From: Adiantum capillus-veneris
Taxonomy: Eukaryota > Streptophyta > Polypodiopsida > Polypodiales > Pteridaceae
Assembly (NCBI GenBank): GCA_014529385.2
Contig: CM043957.1
Coordinates: 86,809,881 to 86,873,880, forward strand
DNA: 64,000 nt
Reading direction: 5' to 3'
This document shows, in pieces, positions 35,210 through 47,478 of the stretch. The notes below the pieces were generated by a model that saw nothing but the letters and a program-made list of their open reading frames with translations, had not been told where the DNA came from and ran no database searches. The stretch's first letter is position 1, and each line of letters starts with the position of its first letter. Both the position numbers and the translations under genes were made by a program.

Positions 35210-35613
35210 ACAATCTTTGTGTTCCTTGTGACCTAGGTGATGCAATGAAGATGGAAAGCTTCATGCATAACATAAAATTTGTAAAAACATTAACCATTCC
35301 CGGTCTCAGTCCCAAGGCCTCAAACACCTTCAAAGGTGGATAGAGCTAGTGCTAAATGAGGGTAGGGAAGAGGAAGAAGAAGCATTCAATAGGAGAAAGA
35401 AATATTTCCTCACTTATCATCACTCTTCTTGCTTAGCATAGCATAATAGCATAGTAACGAAGATGAAGAAGATGGAAAGCTTAAGCATTGAAGCATGTCT
35501 CTTCTTTGGATTTTCATTCCATAGCCAAGAGTGTTGGTGTAGACTCTCAAGTTCTCAACAAGCTTGAAGAAGGATATGGAGCTCTTGCACTTTTCACTTC
35601 ACACAATGAGAGT

Positions 35614-35644
<31 letters not shown>

Positions 35645-35693
35645 GGGGGAGTATAAGGATGCCCAAATCAGCCCCCCCTCTCATTCTTGGTCA

Positions 35694-35745
<52 letters not shown>

Positions 35746-36042
35746 TTATCTAATTATATCATTTGGACAAGTGTCCTCTTTTCTCTCTTTGAGAGAAAGA
35801 GCTTAATTAATTATTTAAATGCATCTAAATTCTCATTGGACTTCTTTAAAGCCTATCCAATAGGATTCAAACACATCATGAGGGCAAAATGGGGAGGATC
35901 TTGACATGTGTGTGTTTTGCTTCTTAAGAGATCATGTTTGAATTGAACACTTCAAGCACCTTAGTAAGCAAGCACGACAAGCACCTCAAGCTTAGGTAGG
36001 GTTCCCACCTCAAGGTCAGCCCCAGCTTGCTTATGGTCCTTT
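35210..36042 (+). repeat. LTR fragment, right part (continues 26962-27256)
   Basis: Aligns with 44804-45760 (ATCTTTGTGTTCCTTGTGACC, GGCCTCAAACACCTTC, TTAATTATATCATTTGGACA-like block, CACCTCAAGGTC). It contains its own poly-G (35629-35649) and (CT)n (35696-35742), where the other copy has (GT)n. Similarity stops near 36042, so the outer end of the LTR is missing. Confidence 0.88.
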
Positions 36043-36181
36043 GTGTTTGCCATTTTTTGTGATTCTCATCTCGCTCCAACTCCTCACCTAAGAGCAGGCA
36101 TGCAATTGGTTGCCAACTACTTGAGAATAATTTCTTTGCAATCTACCATGGGAACTAAAATAAGGTTCCATGTGAACTAAC

Positions 36182-36243
36182 TCTAAGAATCCGTAATTGG
36201 ACTAGCCTAGTCTCATTGCATGTGACCTATACTTAGGACTATC
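36182..36243. repeat. Short dispersed repeat, copy 1
   Basis: TCTAAGAATCCGTAATTGGA and the following CTAGCCTAG, GTGACCT, TACTTA also occur at 50606-50690. Confidence 0.75.
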
Positions 36244-36799
36244 TATTTTTAGATTGACAAATGGGCTACTAGCTCGCACTTATTTCAATTGACGGAATCA
36301 ATTGCAGATGCCGCTCCACTTCTCAACAAACGCTTGTATGGGTGCCAGCCAAAAGCTCCTAAGAAGGTTTCAAACTCATGCAGGTGAGAGAAAGAGTTTA
36401 CCACAGTTGAACCAACCACCTTACCCAATAAATTTTTAAAAATCCATTCTATGCAACCCCAAGTACACACTCAACTCTCCTGTGTATGGCCTGACGCACA
36501 GTATCCACCAAGTTGGCACCTCCGCTCATGCTCTATATCCCCCTCGCTTGACGTTTGAGGCCTTCGCTGGCTTCAATTTCATTCTACCTAGCATTGTCGG
36601 GTCTACTCGCATCATCTGAGATTCTCAGTTTTTTTTTAGTACTTTCCAACTGGTACCCCCTACTCTATTAAGGAGAAAAGAATTCTGGTTGCCACATGGC
36701 AATATCCCTCTTTTTCTCTTTTGACGGCCCTGTTATCCTCCCCCGACTATTCTTCTGCAATCTTCTTGAACCGGATGCAGCTCATAGATGTTACGTTAC

Positions 36800-36800
<1 letters not shown>

Positions 36801-36874
<74 letters not shown>
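36801..36874. repeat. (TC)n microsatellite, 74 bases
   Basis: One of the longest perfect runs in the window. A short (GA)n run follows at 37016-37042. Confidence 0.98.
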
Positions 36875-36877
<3 letters not shown>

Positions 36878-37011
36878 CATTGCGTCCATGAGTCTCCATC
36901 ATTCCAGGAAGACAAAGGGAGGGTCAAAACTTGAAATGTCTACAATCGGCGGCCGCAATGTAGATGTGGGAGAGTGGGAAAGACAAACTAGGGCGTTCAA
37001 GCAGCTCAAAT

Positions 37012-37044
<33 letters not shown>

Positions 37045-37389
37045 TTGGAATCGGATACGGTGCAAAGGACTCACGTCCAAAGGATGGCACATGGTAGCAT
37101 ATATGCCGGCCCAGCTCATGCATCCTAATCTTCTCAGCGACCTCCCTCACTCAATCACATTTTCATACGTTTAAAGGTCTTAGATTTTGAGATGATTCAC
37201 AAGTTAATCAATGATTTGAAATGTGGGCAACAACTCAAATTTTGGTGTTGATCCAATAGGCCATGCAAATCAACCAGAAAACAACACGTGTCAGGACCTC
37301 TCCTTCTTCTAATTGTTCAAAATCCATTATAAAGAGTATAGATAATGGACTATTGAATAATAGAAAAAATATTGTGTACCCCAGTGCTC

Positions 37390-37563
37390 AAGAAAAATAT
37401 AGGTATAGTATAATCCCACCTACAAATTTTCTCGACTATATATAATGCACCTTGGAGGCCCTTGGCACGTGACATAACGAAAGGGCTTGGAAGGGGGGCG
37501 GGTGGGGGGGGTGGGGTGACCAAGGCAAAGAAAGAAAGAGAGTGGATTGGGTGCCAAGAAAAG

Positions 37564-37609
<46 letters not shown>

Positions 37610-38420
37610 CATAGGATGGGCCACACACTTGTAAGATTTAATTTGAATGTTAGGACACCCACAACAATTAGAGAAAAAATCTTAGGTTTAGTATAATCCC
37701 ATTTAATTTTTTTGAGATTTATCTCTAATTGCAAATGGATTTTATCAAGCAGGAGGAAGTGGCTTGCCGAGAAGAAGAAGATAGGTCCTCGATAGAAATA
37801 TAGTGTACTTGCAAAACTATTTGGGTATGTTTTGGGTGACAGTGTGCATATGTTGTATTGGTTGGAGACCCCTGTGCAAAGGATATGCCAAGGTCTACAT
37901 GTTTTCTTTTTTAGTTGATTCAAATCAAGCTCTTAAGAGCATTTTTAAAAAAAGAAAGAAAGTACAAAGGTTAGAGAACATAAATTAATGTTTAGAGAAT
38001 CTACAAAGTGCAGAGAAGTTTAGTGCAAAAGCCTTCAAATATAGCAAATTTGTCTTTAAAATGTTTGAAAAAAGGTATGGTGTAGCCTAATGCTTGAAAA
38101 ATCCTCAATTTAGTGTAATCCTATTGCAGATTTTGGAATTTATCTCTAAATCATAGATTTGAACGTGAGGAAACCTACAAAGTATAGAGAAATTGAGTGC
38201 AAAAGCCATCAAATATAATCAAGTTGCCCCTAAAATTTCTCATACTCATGTTTTCTAAGTTTTTAGGAGAAAACACTATGCCTCTACTCAATTTAGTGTA
38301 ACCCCCCTTACAAAATTTTGAGATTTGTCTCAAAAAAATTAATTTGTCTTTAAACGCTCGAGAAAACCTAGATTTAGTACAATCCCATTTATAAATTTTG
38401 AGATTCATCTTTGAATTCCA
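37390..38420. repeat. Diverged satellite-like array
   Basis: A unit with TTTAGTGTAATCCCATTTA, AATTTTGAGATTTATCTCTAAA and AGTGCAAAAGCCTTCAAATATA recurs at irregular 150-330-base spacing. Copies lie near 37395, 37685, 38110, 38290 and 38375, with the AGTGCAAAAGCC part at 38021 and 38196. No gene is visible in 36.05-39.47 kb. Confidence 0.65.
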
Positions 38421-38841
38421 AATCAACCCAAACACGAGAGCACTGATAAAGCTGATCAAAGAAATCTAGCGTAAAAACTTTCAAGAATAGCTGAGATTGT
38501 CGGAGTTGCCTCCCGTCATCCATCTTTGCCGTTTGTTGAGGTCTGCTCCTACCTTGGGCTTGCACATCTTCTGCCTTGGATTTGTCGGATTGAACTTTTC
38601 AAATTGCGTCAACTCTCAATTTTGTCAATTCTCAATTTCGTAGATGTCGATGTCGATTTTTTATTTTTGATTCTCGATTGTGGTTTTCATCGATTGTCGC
38701 TTTGTTGATTGATGATTGTAAAACCAATGCTTATTCTCCCTCCCCTCTCTCTCTCTAGTGCGGGTGTGAGATCCCTCTCACCCTCTCTCTCTCTCTAATA
38801 GACACACAAACACTCACTCACACAGATTGTAGTAAATGGTG

Positions 38842-38893
<52 letters not shown>

Positions 38894-39061
38894 GTGTGTA
38901 GGCAATCCATAATAAATTGTTGGACTCCTATCGCTAAATTGTCGAGCTCAATATACTTCATTATGCAATGCAAATGTGAAAAGCCTTCGTGAAATGCACC
39001 AACACCTCGAGGAATGGCACGTTAACTTTGTCTCTTATATTTACACACATTGAGAGAATGG

Positions 39062-39089
39062 GTCTGTGTGTGTGTGTGTGTGTGAGTGA

Positions 39090-39136
<47 letters not shown>
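39062..39136. repeat. (GT)n-(AC)n inverted microsatellite
   Basis: GT run to about 39084 directly followed by an AC run, so the two halves can pair. A related CT/CA compound lies at 38840-38892. Confidence 0.95.
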
Positions 39137-39138
<2 letters not shown>

Positions 39139-39477
39139 ATACATGCATTTAGCTTTTGAACTTCGAGCATTGAGGTCAAAGATCATTTATGACATAGAAA
39201 GTCCGTGCAAATCTCTGAAGAAAGGTTCATTGAGCAACACATGGAGAAAAAATCTTTATGGCCTTCAAAATGTAAAGGAAAGCCAAACTTCAAATGATTT
39301 ATAAAAAAAAGTAGTTAGTGGTCAGCCTTGGAATTGAGGGCTAGAGTGAAATGACCTCCCAAACTACTATTTAAATTTGTGCACAAAAGAGGATTAGTCT
39401 TATGACAAAAACATTGTTCATTTAGAAAGTATTTACATTTGCTTACTCTACTGTAGCATTGTAAGCATTGACAAGGT

Positions 39478-39960
39478 TCATACTATCCTTAAGCTATATT
39501 CCTTGCATCTATCTAGCATCTTCAAAAAGATAATTTTTGAACTTAATAAGATACCGTCGGATAATCTTACCATGTCGTAGTACCTTGTCTTCGTGGCAAA
39601 GGATAGCTTTGGGTTGTAGCACCTCTTCTTGGTCTTCGATTTCTGGAGGGTCTTCAATAATTGGTTCTCTTGGTGGCTCTCCTTTGTAGGGCTTAAGTAG
39701 GCTCGCATGAAAAGCATTGTGTATGAGCCAATGGTTGGGAAACTTGAGTTGATAAGCCATTTCGTTGATTGGCTTCAAGATTTGAAAGGACTATAGTATC
39801 CTTTTGCTAGTTTAGCATAATACTTTTGATGGACCATAGGATTTTTAATCATCATTTACCTCAATCGAGCCTTGGGAAACTTAAGTAAGACCCAATCATT
39901 TTCTTTGAACGTTAAGGTCCTTATGTGCTTGTCAGTAGCAACTTTTTGCCTTTGTTGAGA
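39478..39960 (-). pseudogene. Gypsy integrase C-terminus and chromodomain
   Basis: On the complement: FPNHWLIHNAFHASLLKPYK (integrase end) then a chromodomain, EEVLQPKAILCHEDKVLRHG and IRRYLIKFKNYLFEDARWM. It is the 3' end of the pol that starts at 42.2 kb. No polypurine tract or 3' LTR follows at lower coordinates; sequence 38.9-39.47 kb shows no match to the 44.5-kb LTR, so this end is lost. Confidence 0.85.
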
Positions 39961-40928
39961 GATGGATATAGCCTCCTTAACCTTTTGAAAAGATTCTTGT
40001 AGGTTACGGCTATACTCATTAGCAACGAAGATCTTCCCATGTACTTAAGTAGCAAGGGACTTTTTGGTCTTCCCTCTATGCTCTCAAAAAGTGTTTTTTC
40101 CGTAGTAGTATGGACAGTATTATTGTACACATACTCTACAAGGGGTAAGTACTTCTCCCATTGTGAGTGTTGATCTACTTCGGTAACATAAGTCTTTAGT
40201 AGATCGAGTATCGTAAGATTGACTATCTCAGTTTGGCCATCCGTTTGTGGGTGATAGGACGAAGAGAAATTCAATCTTGTACCTAGAATTTCAAAGAGAC
40301 CTTTCCAAAAATTACTGGTCATTCTAGGATCTCTATCTGATAGATGGATATTGGTAATCCATGGTGTTTGAAAATCTAAGATATAAAGAGGGTTGCCATT
40401 TGGTGTGTCTTAATAGTCTTTTTGACAGGAATGAAGTGTGCTTGCTTTCTAAACTTGTCGAATATTGTCTATATTCACGTATTCCCATGGATAGACTTGT
40501 GTAATCCATGGATATACTCTTCCATGGTAAATTAGGGATTGGCAATGGCTGCAGTAATCCAGGTTTCTTCCCTCTATCATACTTAGTCTTTTGGCATACC
40601 ACACATTTTGAAACATACTCTTGTTGTCCACTTTCATGGTAGGCCAATAGAAGTACGTCTCTACTCCTCGAAGAGTAGGTTCAATGCCTCTATGCCCCGC
40701 ATAGGGAGGATCATGGGATTCATACATGAATTTCTCACGAAGGGAGTGGGTAACACATAGCCTATGGCCATGGAAAAGATAACCATCCTGCAAGGTGAAT
40801 GGTTCCTCTTTCTTTCCCCAAGCAAGGATTGACACTACATCTTTAAAGTTAGGGTCAGTAGCATACTTATCTATCATAGAAGATAGATCATTGTGAGTTG
40901 CTACATATATCACATTACTTTTGGTCAT
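39921..40928 (-). pseudogene. Gypsy integrase
   Basis: On the complement: HHCC region (SLREKFMYESHDPPYAGHRG; CQKTKYDRGKKPGLLQPLPI), then the core with ISMDYTSLSMG-like start near 40525 and TSNFWKGLFEILGTRLNFSS, YHPQTDGQTEIVNLTILDLL near 40215-40310. At least two frame changes split it (near 40450 and 40325). The ILDRDPRM segment holding the second catalytic Asp is spread across the break. Confidence 0.85.
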
Positions 40929-40984
40929 CGTGAAAGTGCATCGGCCACTTGATTGTGCTTACTAGCAATGTGAGCAATATGAAA

Positions 40985-42213
40985 TTAAAATTGCAAAAGA
41001 AAGTTTGCCCACCTCATTTGTTTGTCAAAAATTTTGGTTTGCGTCATGAAGTACTTGAGACTTTTGTGGTCAATTCGTAAAATGAATGGAGTGCCCAATA
41101 AACAGTGCTTCCATGTGTCTAGAGCATGTAGATTAGCTAAAAGCTCTTTCTCATACATGCCCAAGACCCGTTCATCCATATTGAGCCTTCGACTCTCATA
41201 TGCTATGGCATGCCCTTCTTGAAGCAAGACTGCTCCAAGGCAATCACCACAAGCATCACATTAGACCTCAAATGGTTTTAAGAGTTCCGGAAGCATGAGG
41301 ATCGGTTGAGGGGTAAGCTTCTCTTTGAGCTTGTCAAAAGAATTTTTCTCCTTGGCAGTCCATGAATACTTAACGTTCTTCCTTGTTAAGTCATGTAATG
41401 GTCTTGTTATTTGAGAAATTTTTGCTATGAAGCGTCTATAGTGTGCACACATACCAATAGAGCTTCTTAGCTCATGTAGATTCCTTGGATTAGGCCATGC
41501 TTTTATTACCTCTTTCAATAAATCCATACGGATACCATCTTGAGAGATAATATGACCTAAATATTGAATTTCTTGAAGAAAAAAATCGTTTTTCTTTTGG
41601 TTGATAAAAAGCTTGTTCTCCCTCAATGCTTGAAAAATCACTTGGAGATGTTGCTTGTGTTCCTCCAAGGACTTGGAGTAGATGATGATATCATCAAAGA
41701 ACACTCTAGCGAACTTGCGGTAGGGCTAAATATTTTCTCCATCAAACGATTGAATGTATTATGTGACTGGTACATTGGTCAAGCCAAAAGGCATGACTAG
41801 ATATTCATAAAGACCAAATGTTGTACGAAATGCGATCTTTAGGATATCTTCATCCATTGATAGCCACTTTTAAGGTCAATCCTACTGAAGTAGATAGAAT
41901 CTTGTAGTTTATCAAATAGATCTTTTACTCGAGGCACGAGAAATCTATATTTGATAGTGATATGGTTTAGTGCTCAATAGTCCACACAAATACGGTATGT
42001 ACCATCTTTCTTTTGCACTAAAAGGACTGGAGGTAGAAAGGGAGAGGAGATACTAGGCCTCACCATTTCTTTGTCTACCAATTCTTGTAGTTGCCTCATG
42101 ATCTCCTCTTGTTGAGCTTGGGAAACTCGATAAGGAGGCTTGTTAGGCGGTGAGCTTCCTCGTAGGAGCTCAGTTCGATGATCATCATCCCCTCGTTTTG
42201 GAGGTAAGTCCAT
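40985..42213 (-). pseudogene. Gypsy reverse transcriptase and RNase H
   Basis: On the complement: PPNKPPYRVSQAQQEEIMRQ, LVQKKDGTYRICVDY then a TGA at 41974-41976, where every family member has Arg in DYRALN. The fingers-palm region 41974-41705 is disrupted by further stops. The open frame resumes at 41704 with MFFDDIIIYSKSLEEHKQHL (catalytic FFDD), LGHIISQDGIRMD, the connection domain, then RNase H (LQEGHAIAYESRRLN, LYEKELLANLHALDTW, LRIDHKSLKYFMTQ). Confidence 0.88.
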
Positions 42214-42418
42214 AGGGATATCATCGATAGAAACATCTTAGAATCCATTTAGAAAAGTAGACAAGTCTAACTCTTCTTGATTCCTACCATTTTCATTTGA
42301 TAAATCATTAGCATCATTAGTGGATTCTTTGACAAAAATCATGTACGCAGAATCCAAGCTTTTCATTGACTTATCAAAAGCCGGTGAATTTATAAGTGGT
42401 ATAGTACGACCAGACTCA

Positions 42419-43474
42419 TTAGCATCTATATACATGCTTGCTGTAGGTGAAGTAGATTCTCCTTTCAGGGAACTTCATGTTGACAGCCATGTGGTTGAAC
42501 CATGGTGCCCCTAAGATAGCACCCTCATGTTGGAGAGGAGAGATGAAAAAGTCTTCTTTATCGACATAGCTTTGGACATGAAGCCTCAACTTCCCAATCA
42601 AGGGAGTAACGGAGGCTTGTTGTCCCTTGAAAGCTGTGTCAGCAATTACAATATCTCCCATCTCTTGAATGCCCAACTTGGTGGCCAACTCTGTTGATAT
42701 GAAGTTCTGAGTAGAGCTAGGGCCAAACAAGATGAAGGCATCATGTTCCCTTACCTTTCCCCAGGCATAGGAGAGAGGTGATCCTTTGCAATGAGCATAC
42801 TCTTTTGGAGCTTCGATGGTGGAAGCTCTAGGAGTCTCATTGCGGGTATTCCTCTTGGGGCAAGAACCATAGCCATGTCCTTGCTCCCCACACTTAAAAC
42901 TCTCATGGTCCTTGCGAAAAGATTCAAGCTCTTCAAGAGAGATTTTGTTTTTACATTTGACAACTCCTTTCTCCTTGGACTGATTGTTATTGTTGTTGTT
43001 GTTGGAATTGCCTTGGGAAGAATTTTGGGCATTGGTTTTCCCCTTTGCATCACTTTTGTCTTTATTTTCCATGGGCTTGACATTCCGTCTAGCCCCTTGT
43101 TGGAAATTGATGCGGGGAGAAACCATGGTGTGGTGGATTACTTTGGTGATAGAATCAAGGCATTGGGAGTTGATATACTCGGCCATTTCTTCAGGTAATC
43201 CCACACAAAATTGTTGCTTTTGCTCGGCAAAGTCTATTTTTTGGAAGATAGTAACCTTGAGATGTAAATCCCAAAACTTGTCCATATATTTGTGAATAGA
43301 CTCATGGAAGAGAAGCTTCAAATTGTGCCATTCACTAACTACTTTGTCCTTTGCATCGCTTGCAAGGAATTGCTTCATGATGGAAACTCGTAGAGTTTTC
43401 CATGTCTTTGGGGCCTCGTCGTTGCCACGAAGGCTAGTAGCCCACCATTGACAAGCCGATTTCTGGAAGTGCAT
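42419..43474 (-). pseudogene. Gypsy gag and protease
   Basis: A 351-codon open frame on the complement. Gag capsid: WKTLRVSIMKQFLASDAKDK, FCVGLPEEMAEYI. An Asn repeat precedes the zinc knuckle FKCGEQGHGYGSCPK. The protease-like part follows: AFILFGPSSTQNFISTELAT, where the catalytic Asp of the usual F-D-x-G/S-S/T is Gly, and EGAILGAPWFNHMAV. The upstream part of gag (MAENN at 44112-44114, SRMNIDKFDF, then frames through 43538) is broken by a TAA after five codons and by frameshifts. Confidence 0.85.
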
Positions 43475-43476
43475 AG

Positions 43477-44114
43477 CTACATGGTGTAGCTTGGAGGACT
43501 CCGTGAAGCCCTCGTCTCCAGAGGCCGCATCAAATTGCTAAATGAAGGCCAATACTTTGTTGATGGCACCAAAGGTGCCATCATAGGTGAGAAAAGAGAT
43601 ACTCTTGCCTCCCTCTTTGAACTTCTTGAGCTTTTGTGACCTTCGCCATGCAGGGTATGATTTGTGATGTCCTCCCCTCTTGTATTCTCTAGGAGAATAG
43701 CCATAGCTTTCTTCCCTTTTGGAGTGACGAGGAGAAGGAGGCGTGTTACCATTTCCTCTTGAGAGGAGTTGGCGATCGTTTAGACCGCCGTCTTCGTGGA
43801 GCCACATCTTCAGAGGAACATAGGGATTCGTTATTTTCTTGTTCTTTGGAATCCTCCTTTCGTATGGGAGAGTGTCTTCTTTTGGGGGTCTCATCAAGAG
43901 GCCTCCTAAGCTCTCCTTCCTCTTGGAGAGGAAGGGAAATCCCATAAGCACAAAGTTGTTGAGTAACTTTGGATTGCAAAGTAGGGTTTCCCATAGCTTG
44001 CTACAGCCTAGTAACAAGATAATTGACAAACATGGGGGCATCATCATTAGCACCTTCATGTGAAAAATCAAATTTATCAATGTTCATTCTACTCTCTTAG
44101 TTATTTTCAGCCAT
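43477..44114 (-). pseudogene. Gypsy gag, N-terminal part, broken
   Basis: From the ATG at 44112-44114 the complement encodes an acidic start (NIDKFDFSHEGANDDAPMF), then a long Arg/Ser/Lys-rich linker (KRRHSPIRKEDSKEQ, PRRRRSKRSPTP). The pieces fall in three frames. It joins the capsid part that begins at 43474. Confidence 0.7.
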
Positions 44115-44510
44115 GCTAATTATACTTATGTGTTTACTTAGTGTATTCTTTGGCAATTCAAAACCTTGGTTGCTACTCCTCTAAGCCTTTAAAAATCAGC
44201 ACTCAAGTATCTACACCCACGGATCGAATTGGTTAATTATAGAGAGTAGTGGAGTGGGTCTAATATTGCATAATTGCCGAGGGCTAGCTCCGTTTGGACT
44301 TCTTATGGCTCAATAATGGTAAAGCCGTAGGCAAGTCTAAAAAAACCCAATTATTAAGACCAAAGCTCTCGAGATGTGCACCATATCTCACATAAAGGGC
44401 TCAACAAAACCGATAATAGATCCGAGTCCCACTCCTAATATAATTACCAAAATTAATCATTAATAGGCTACTTAAGGACCTCTCTTCTCAAGCAAGAAAT
44501 GAGAAACAAA

Positions 44511-44523
44511 TGCTCTGATGCCA
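44511..44523 (-). other. Primer-binding site, initiator-Met tRNA type
   Basis: The complement reads TGGCATCAGAGCA. It differs at one position from TGGTATCAGAGC, the usual plant site pairing with the 3' end of initiator-Met tRNA, and it begins one base inside the LTR. Confidence 0.88.
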
Positions 44524-44524
44524 A

Positions 44525-45225
44525 TGTAATGGAAATGGCCTATCAACTATGAGAATAACGGAATTAAGAGAATTAGAGTGAGCATTTTCATGATATTACT
44601 TTGAGAACATAGAGGGTGAACTTAATTGATGGTAGCAACATAAACATAGTACTTAATTCACTTGTCATGAACAATACTTTTGCAAGAGAGAGTATTAGAG
44701 AACATGACAATAGTTGAGGACCGTATTTACTTGAAGCCGGTGGTCCCCCCTCCAAAAGGCATTTGTATTATAGATTCTCCCATCAAGAGAGACTTGGTAC
44801 AATACAATCTTTGTGTTCCTTGTGACCTAAGTGATGCAATGAAGATGGAAAGATTCATGCATCACAAGCATAACATAAACTTTACAAAAAGCATTAACTA
44901 TCCCAAGCGTTAGTCCCAAGGCCTCAAACACCTTCGAAGGTGGAGAGAGCTAGCACGGGGAATGAGGGTAAGGAAGAGGAAGAAGAATCATGCATAGGAG
45001 AAAGAAATAGTTCCTCACTTACATCACTCTTCTTGCTTAGCATAGCATAATAGCATAGTAATGAAGATGAAGAAGATGACAAGCTTAAGCATTGAAGCAT
45101 GGCTCTTGGTTGGATTTGCATTCATTAGCTAAGAGTGTTGGTGTAGGCTTTCAACTTCTCAACAAATTGGAGAAGGAGATGGAGCTCTTGCACTTTGCAC
45201 TTCACACAATGAGAGAGAGAGAGAG

Positions 45226-45275
<50 letters not shown>

Positions 45276-46018
45276 AGAGTATACCCCCTCTCATGCTTGG
45301 TCCACCTCTCTCTCTCTCTCTCTCTCTCTCTCGTATTATCTAATTATATCATTTGGACATGTGTCCTCTTTTTTCTCTTTGAAAGAAAGAACTTAATTAT
45401 TTATTTTTATGCATCTAAATTCTCATTGGACCCCTTTATAGCCTATTCAATAGGATTCAAGCACATCATGAGGGACAAATGGAGAGGATCTTGACATGTG
45501 TCTTTTATGCTTCTTAAGATATCATGTTTGAATTGAACTCTTCAAGCACCTTAGTCATTTAAACATGAAAATCGTTTATGCCTCGTGAGAGATCATGTTT
45601 GAATTGAACACTTCAAGAACCTTAGTTATTTAAGCATGAGAAGCACCTCAAGATCTGGTAAGGTTTCCACAAACACCTTAAGCACCTTAGTTAGCAAGCA
45701 CAACAAACACCTCATGCTTGGGTAGGATTCCCACCTCAAGGTCGGCCCTAGCTTGCCTAAGGTCAAATGACTTTTTAACACTAACTTTTGGAGGTCATTA
45801 ATGAAGCTAACCTTAAGGTCTTTAAGCTCCATTAGGTAGCATTGCTCTTTAACAAACCATCTCTCATTTGGACCCCTTCAACCTTGGCCTCTTGTTGAGA
45901 CAGAGCCATAAGCACATGTCTATATTCTAACCCTTGTTCTTGTTTATTCTCCCACATTAAATGATCAATTTAATATGAGAAAATCATTTGGGTTGGTTAG
46001 ATATTAGATTTCATGACA
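44525..46018 (-). repeat. 5' LTR of the 39.5-46.0 kb gypsy chromovirus, 1,494 bp
   Basis: Plus-strand ends TGTAATGG...ATGACA, i.e. TG...CA on the element's own strand. The primer site lies immediately inside. It contains a compound (AG)n-(GT)n (45211-45273) and (CT)n (45306-45333). ACA at 44804-44806 is the unoccupied homologue of the CACTA insertion site. The partner 3' LTR is not in the window. Related copies: 26962-27256 plus 35210-36042 (same orientation) and 13993-14970 (inverted). Confidence 0.88.
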
Positions 46019-46492
46019 ATGTAGGCTAATGGGAGTAATAGAGGTTGAAGAAGGAAAACACACAAAGGATGTGAATGCATTTTTTGATCTTCCCAAACCC
46101 GTAGAAGACATTCAAGAATAGTGTGCAAAATGCAAAGTTCTATAGAAAGAGTATTATGTGGAGAAGTTGTTCGCATTGATAGAGGTGTCGCCATGGTGGA
46201 AGAAAATCATTCTACATGGGCCTATTGTGGGTGTAGTACCTAGGTTCGTCTTCTCCATCATAATGCTCAAGCTCTCCTTAACAAGATGAGTTATCCCCTC
46301 CCTCAACATCTCCGCTCGCTTGCTTGGTTTCTTCTTTATAAAATTTTAATTTCATTATTGGGTCGTCCTCCTTACCATAGACACATTAAAGAGCCTTTGA
46401 AAATTGAGTGAAGTAGTTCAAATTCTATGTGATTTTATTCTTTTTCAATGACCAGTAATAGTCAAAATTGTATGCCTGACAACTTGCTATCA

Positions 46493-46578
<86 letters not shown>

Positions 46579-46635
46579 ACGTAAATTGTGCAAATCACCT
46601 TGTTTTGACAATGTGTAGACTGTAGTAGTCAAAAT

Positions 46636-46714
<79 letters not shown>

Positions 46715-47402
46715 ATTCTGTCACTAGCAAGTAGACAAAGAAAGAGAAAGAGTGAGGTAGGTCATCGGGACCAAGACCTAGACCTTGCTCATGATAGCTA
46801 CTAATGATCATGTATAGGAAAATAGGGGACAAGCATTGTCCATTGGTGGGGAGTGCTTGGTAGTAGACGATGGGTGCTCAAGGCAATAGGTGTGCATGGG
46901 TTTTCTTGAGCCACTAAGAGTTTGGTCTGGTAGTAAGAGAGTAAAGAGCTAATGGCTTAGGTGGGAGCTATTGTAGCCACAACTCGGACAAACTGTGTGT
47001 GTGTGTGAGAAAGAGAGAGAGAGAGATGTAGGAGCCCATTCCATTGTCCAAACTTAGGGGATGCATTCTTCTCCATGCTCTTTCTCACCTCCCATCAGTA
47101 GTAGCGATGACACTTCCATGCACATTAGAGCACTATGGGGGCTAACGTACTGAAAGATATTTATCTGCAAGTTATGATGGCGACGTAGTAATTGAAGCAA
47201 AAAGTAAAAATGGGTCCTTTTCTTGCAATGGTGAGTACAAAAAGACGTTAATTAGGGATGCAAGGATGTAGTGCATCTTAGCATTGGATGCATTTGGGCT
47301 TCTTCTATGGTTATCAGTGTTGTTTCGCCAACTACTTTAGCTTCACATATTTGGAGAAGCTGTAGATGTTTTACATCTATCCCAAGGCATGTGTGTGTGT
47401 GT

Positions 47403-47478
<76 letters not shown>

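Noticed and set aside
38900-39470. 3' LTR of the 39.5-46.0 kb gypsy element
   Set aside because: Sequence directly beyond the chromodomain shows no similarity to the 44525-46018 LTR and no polypurine tract.
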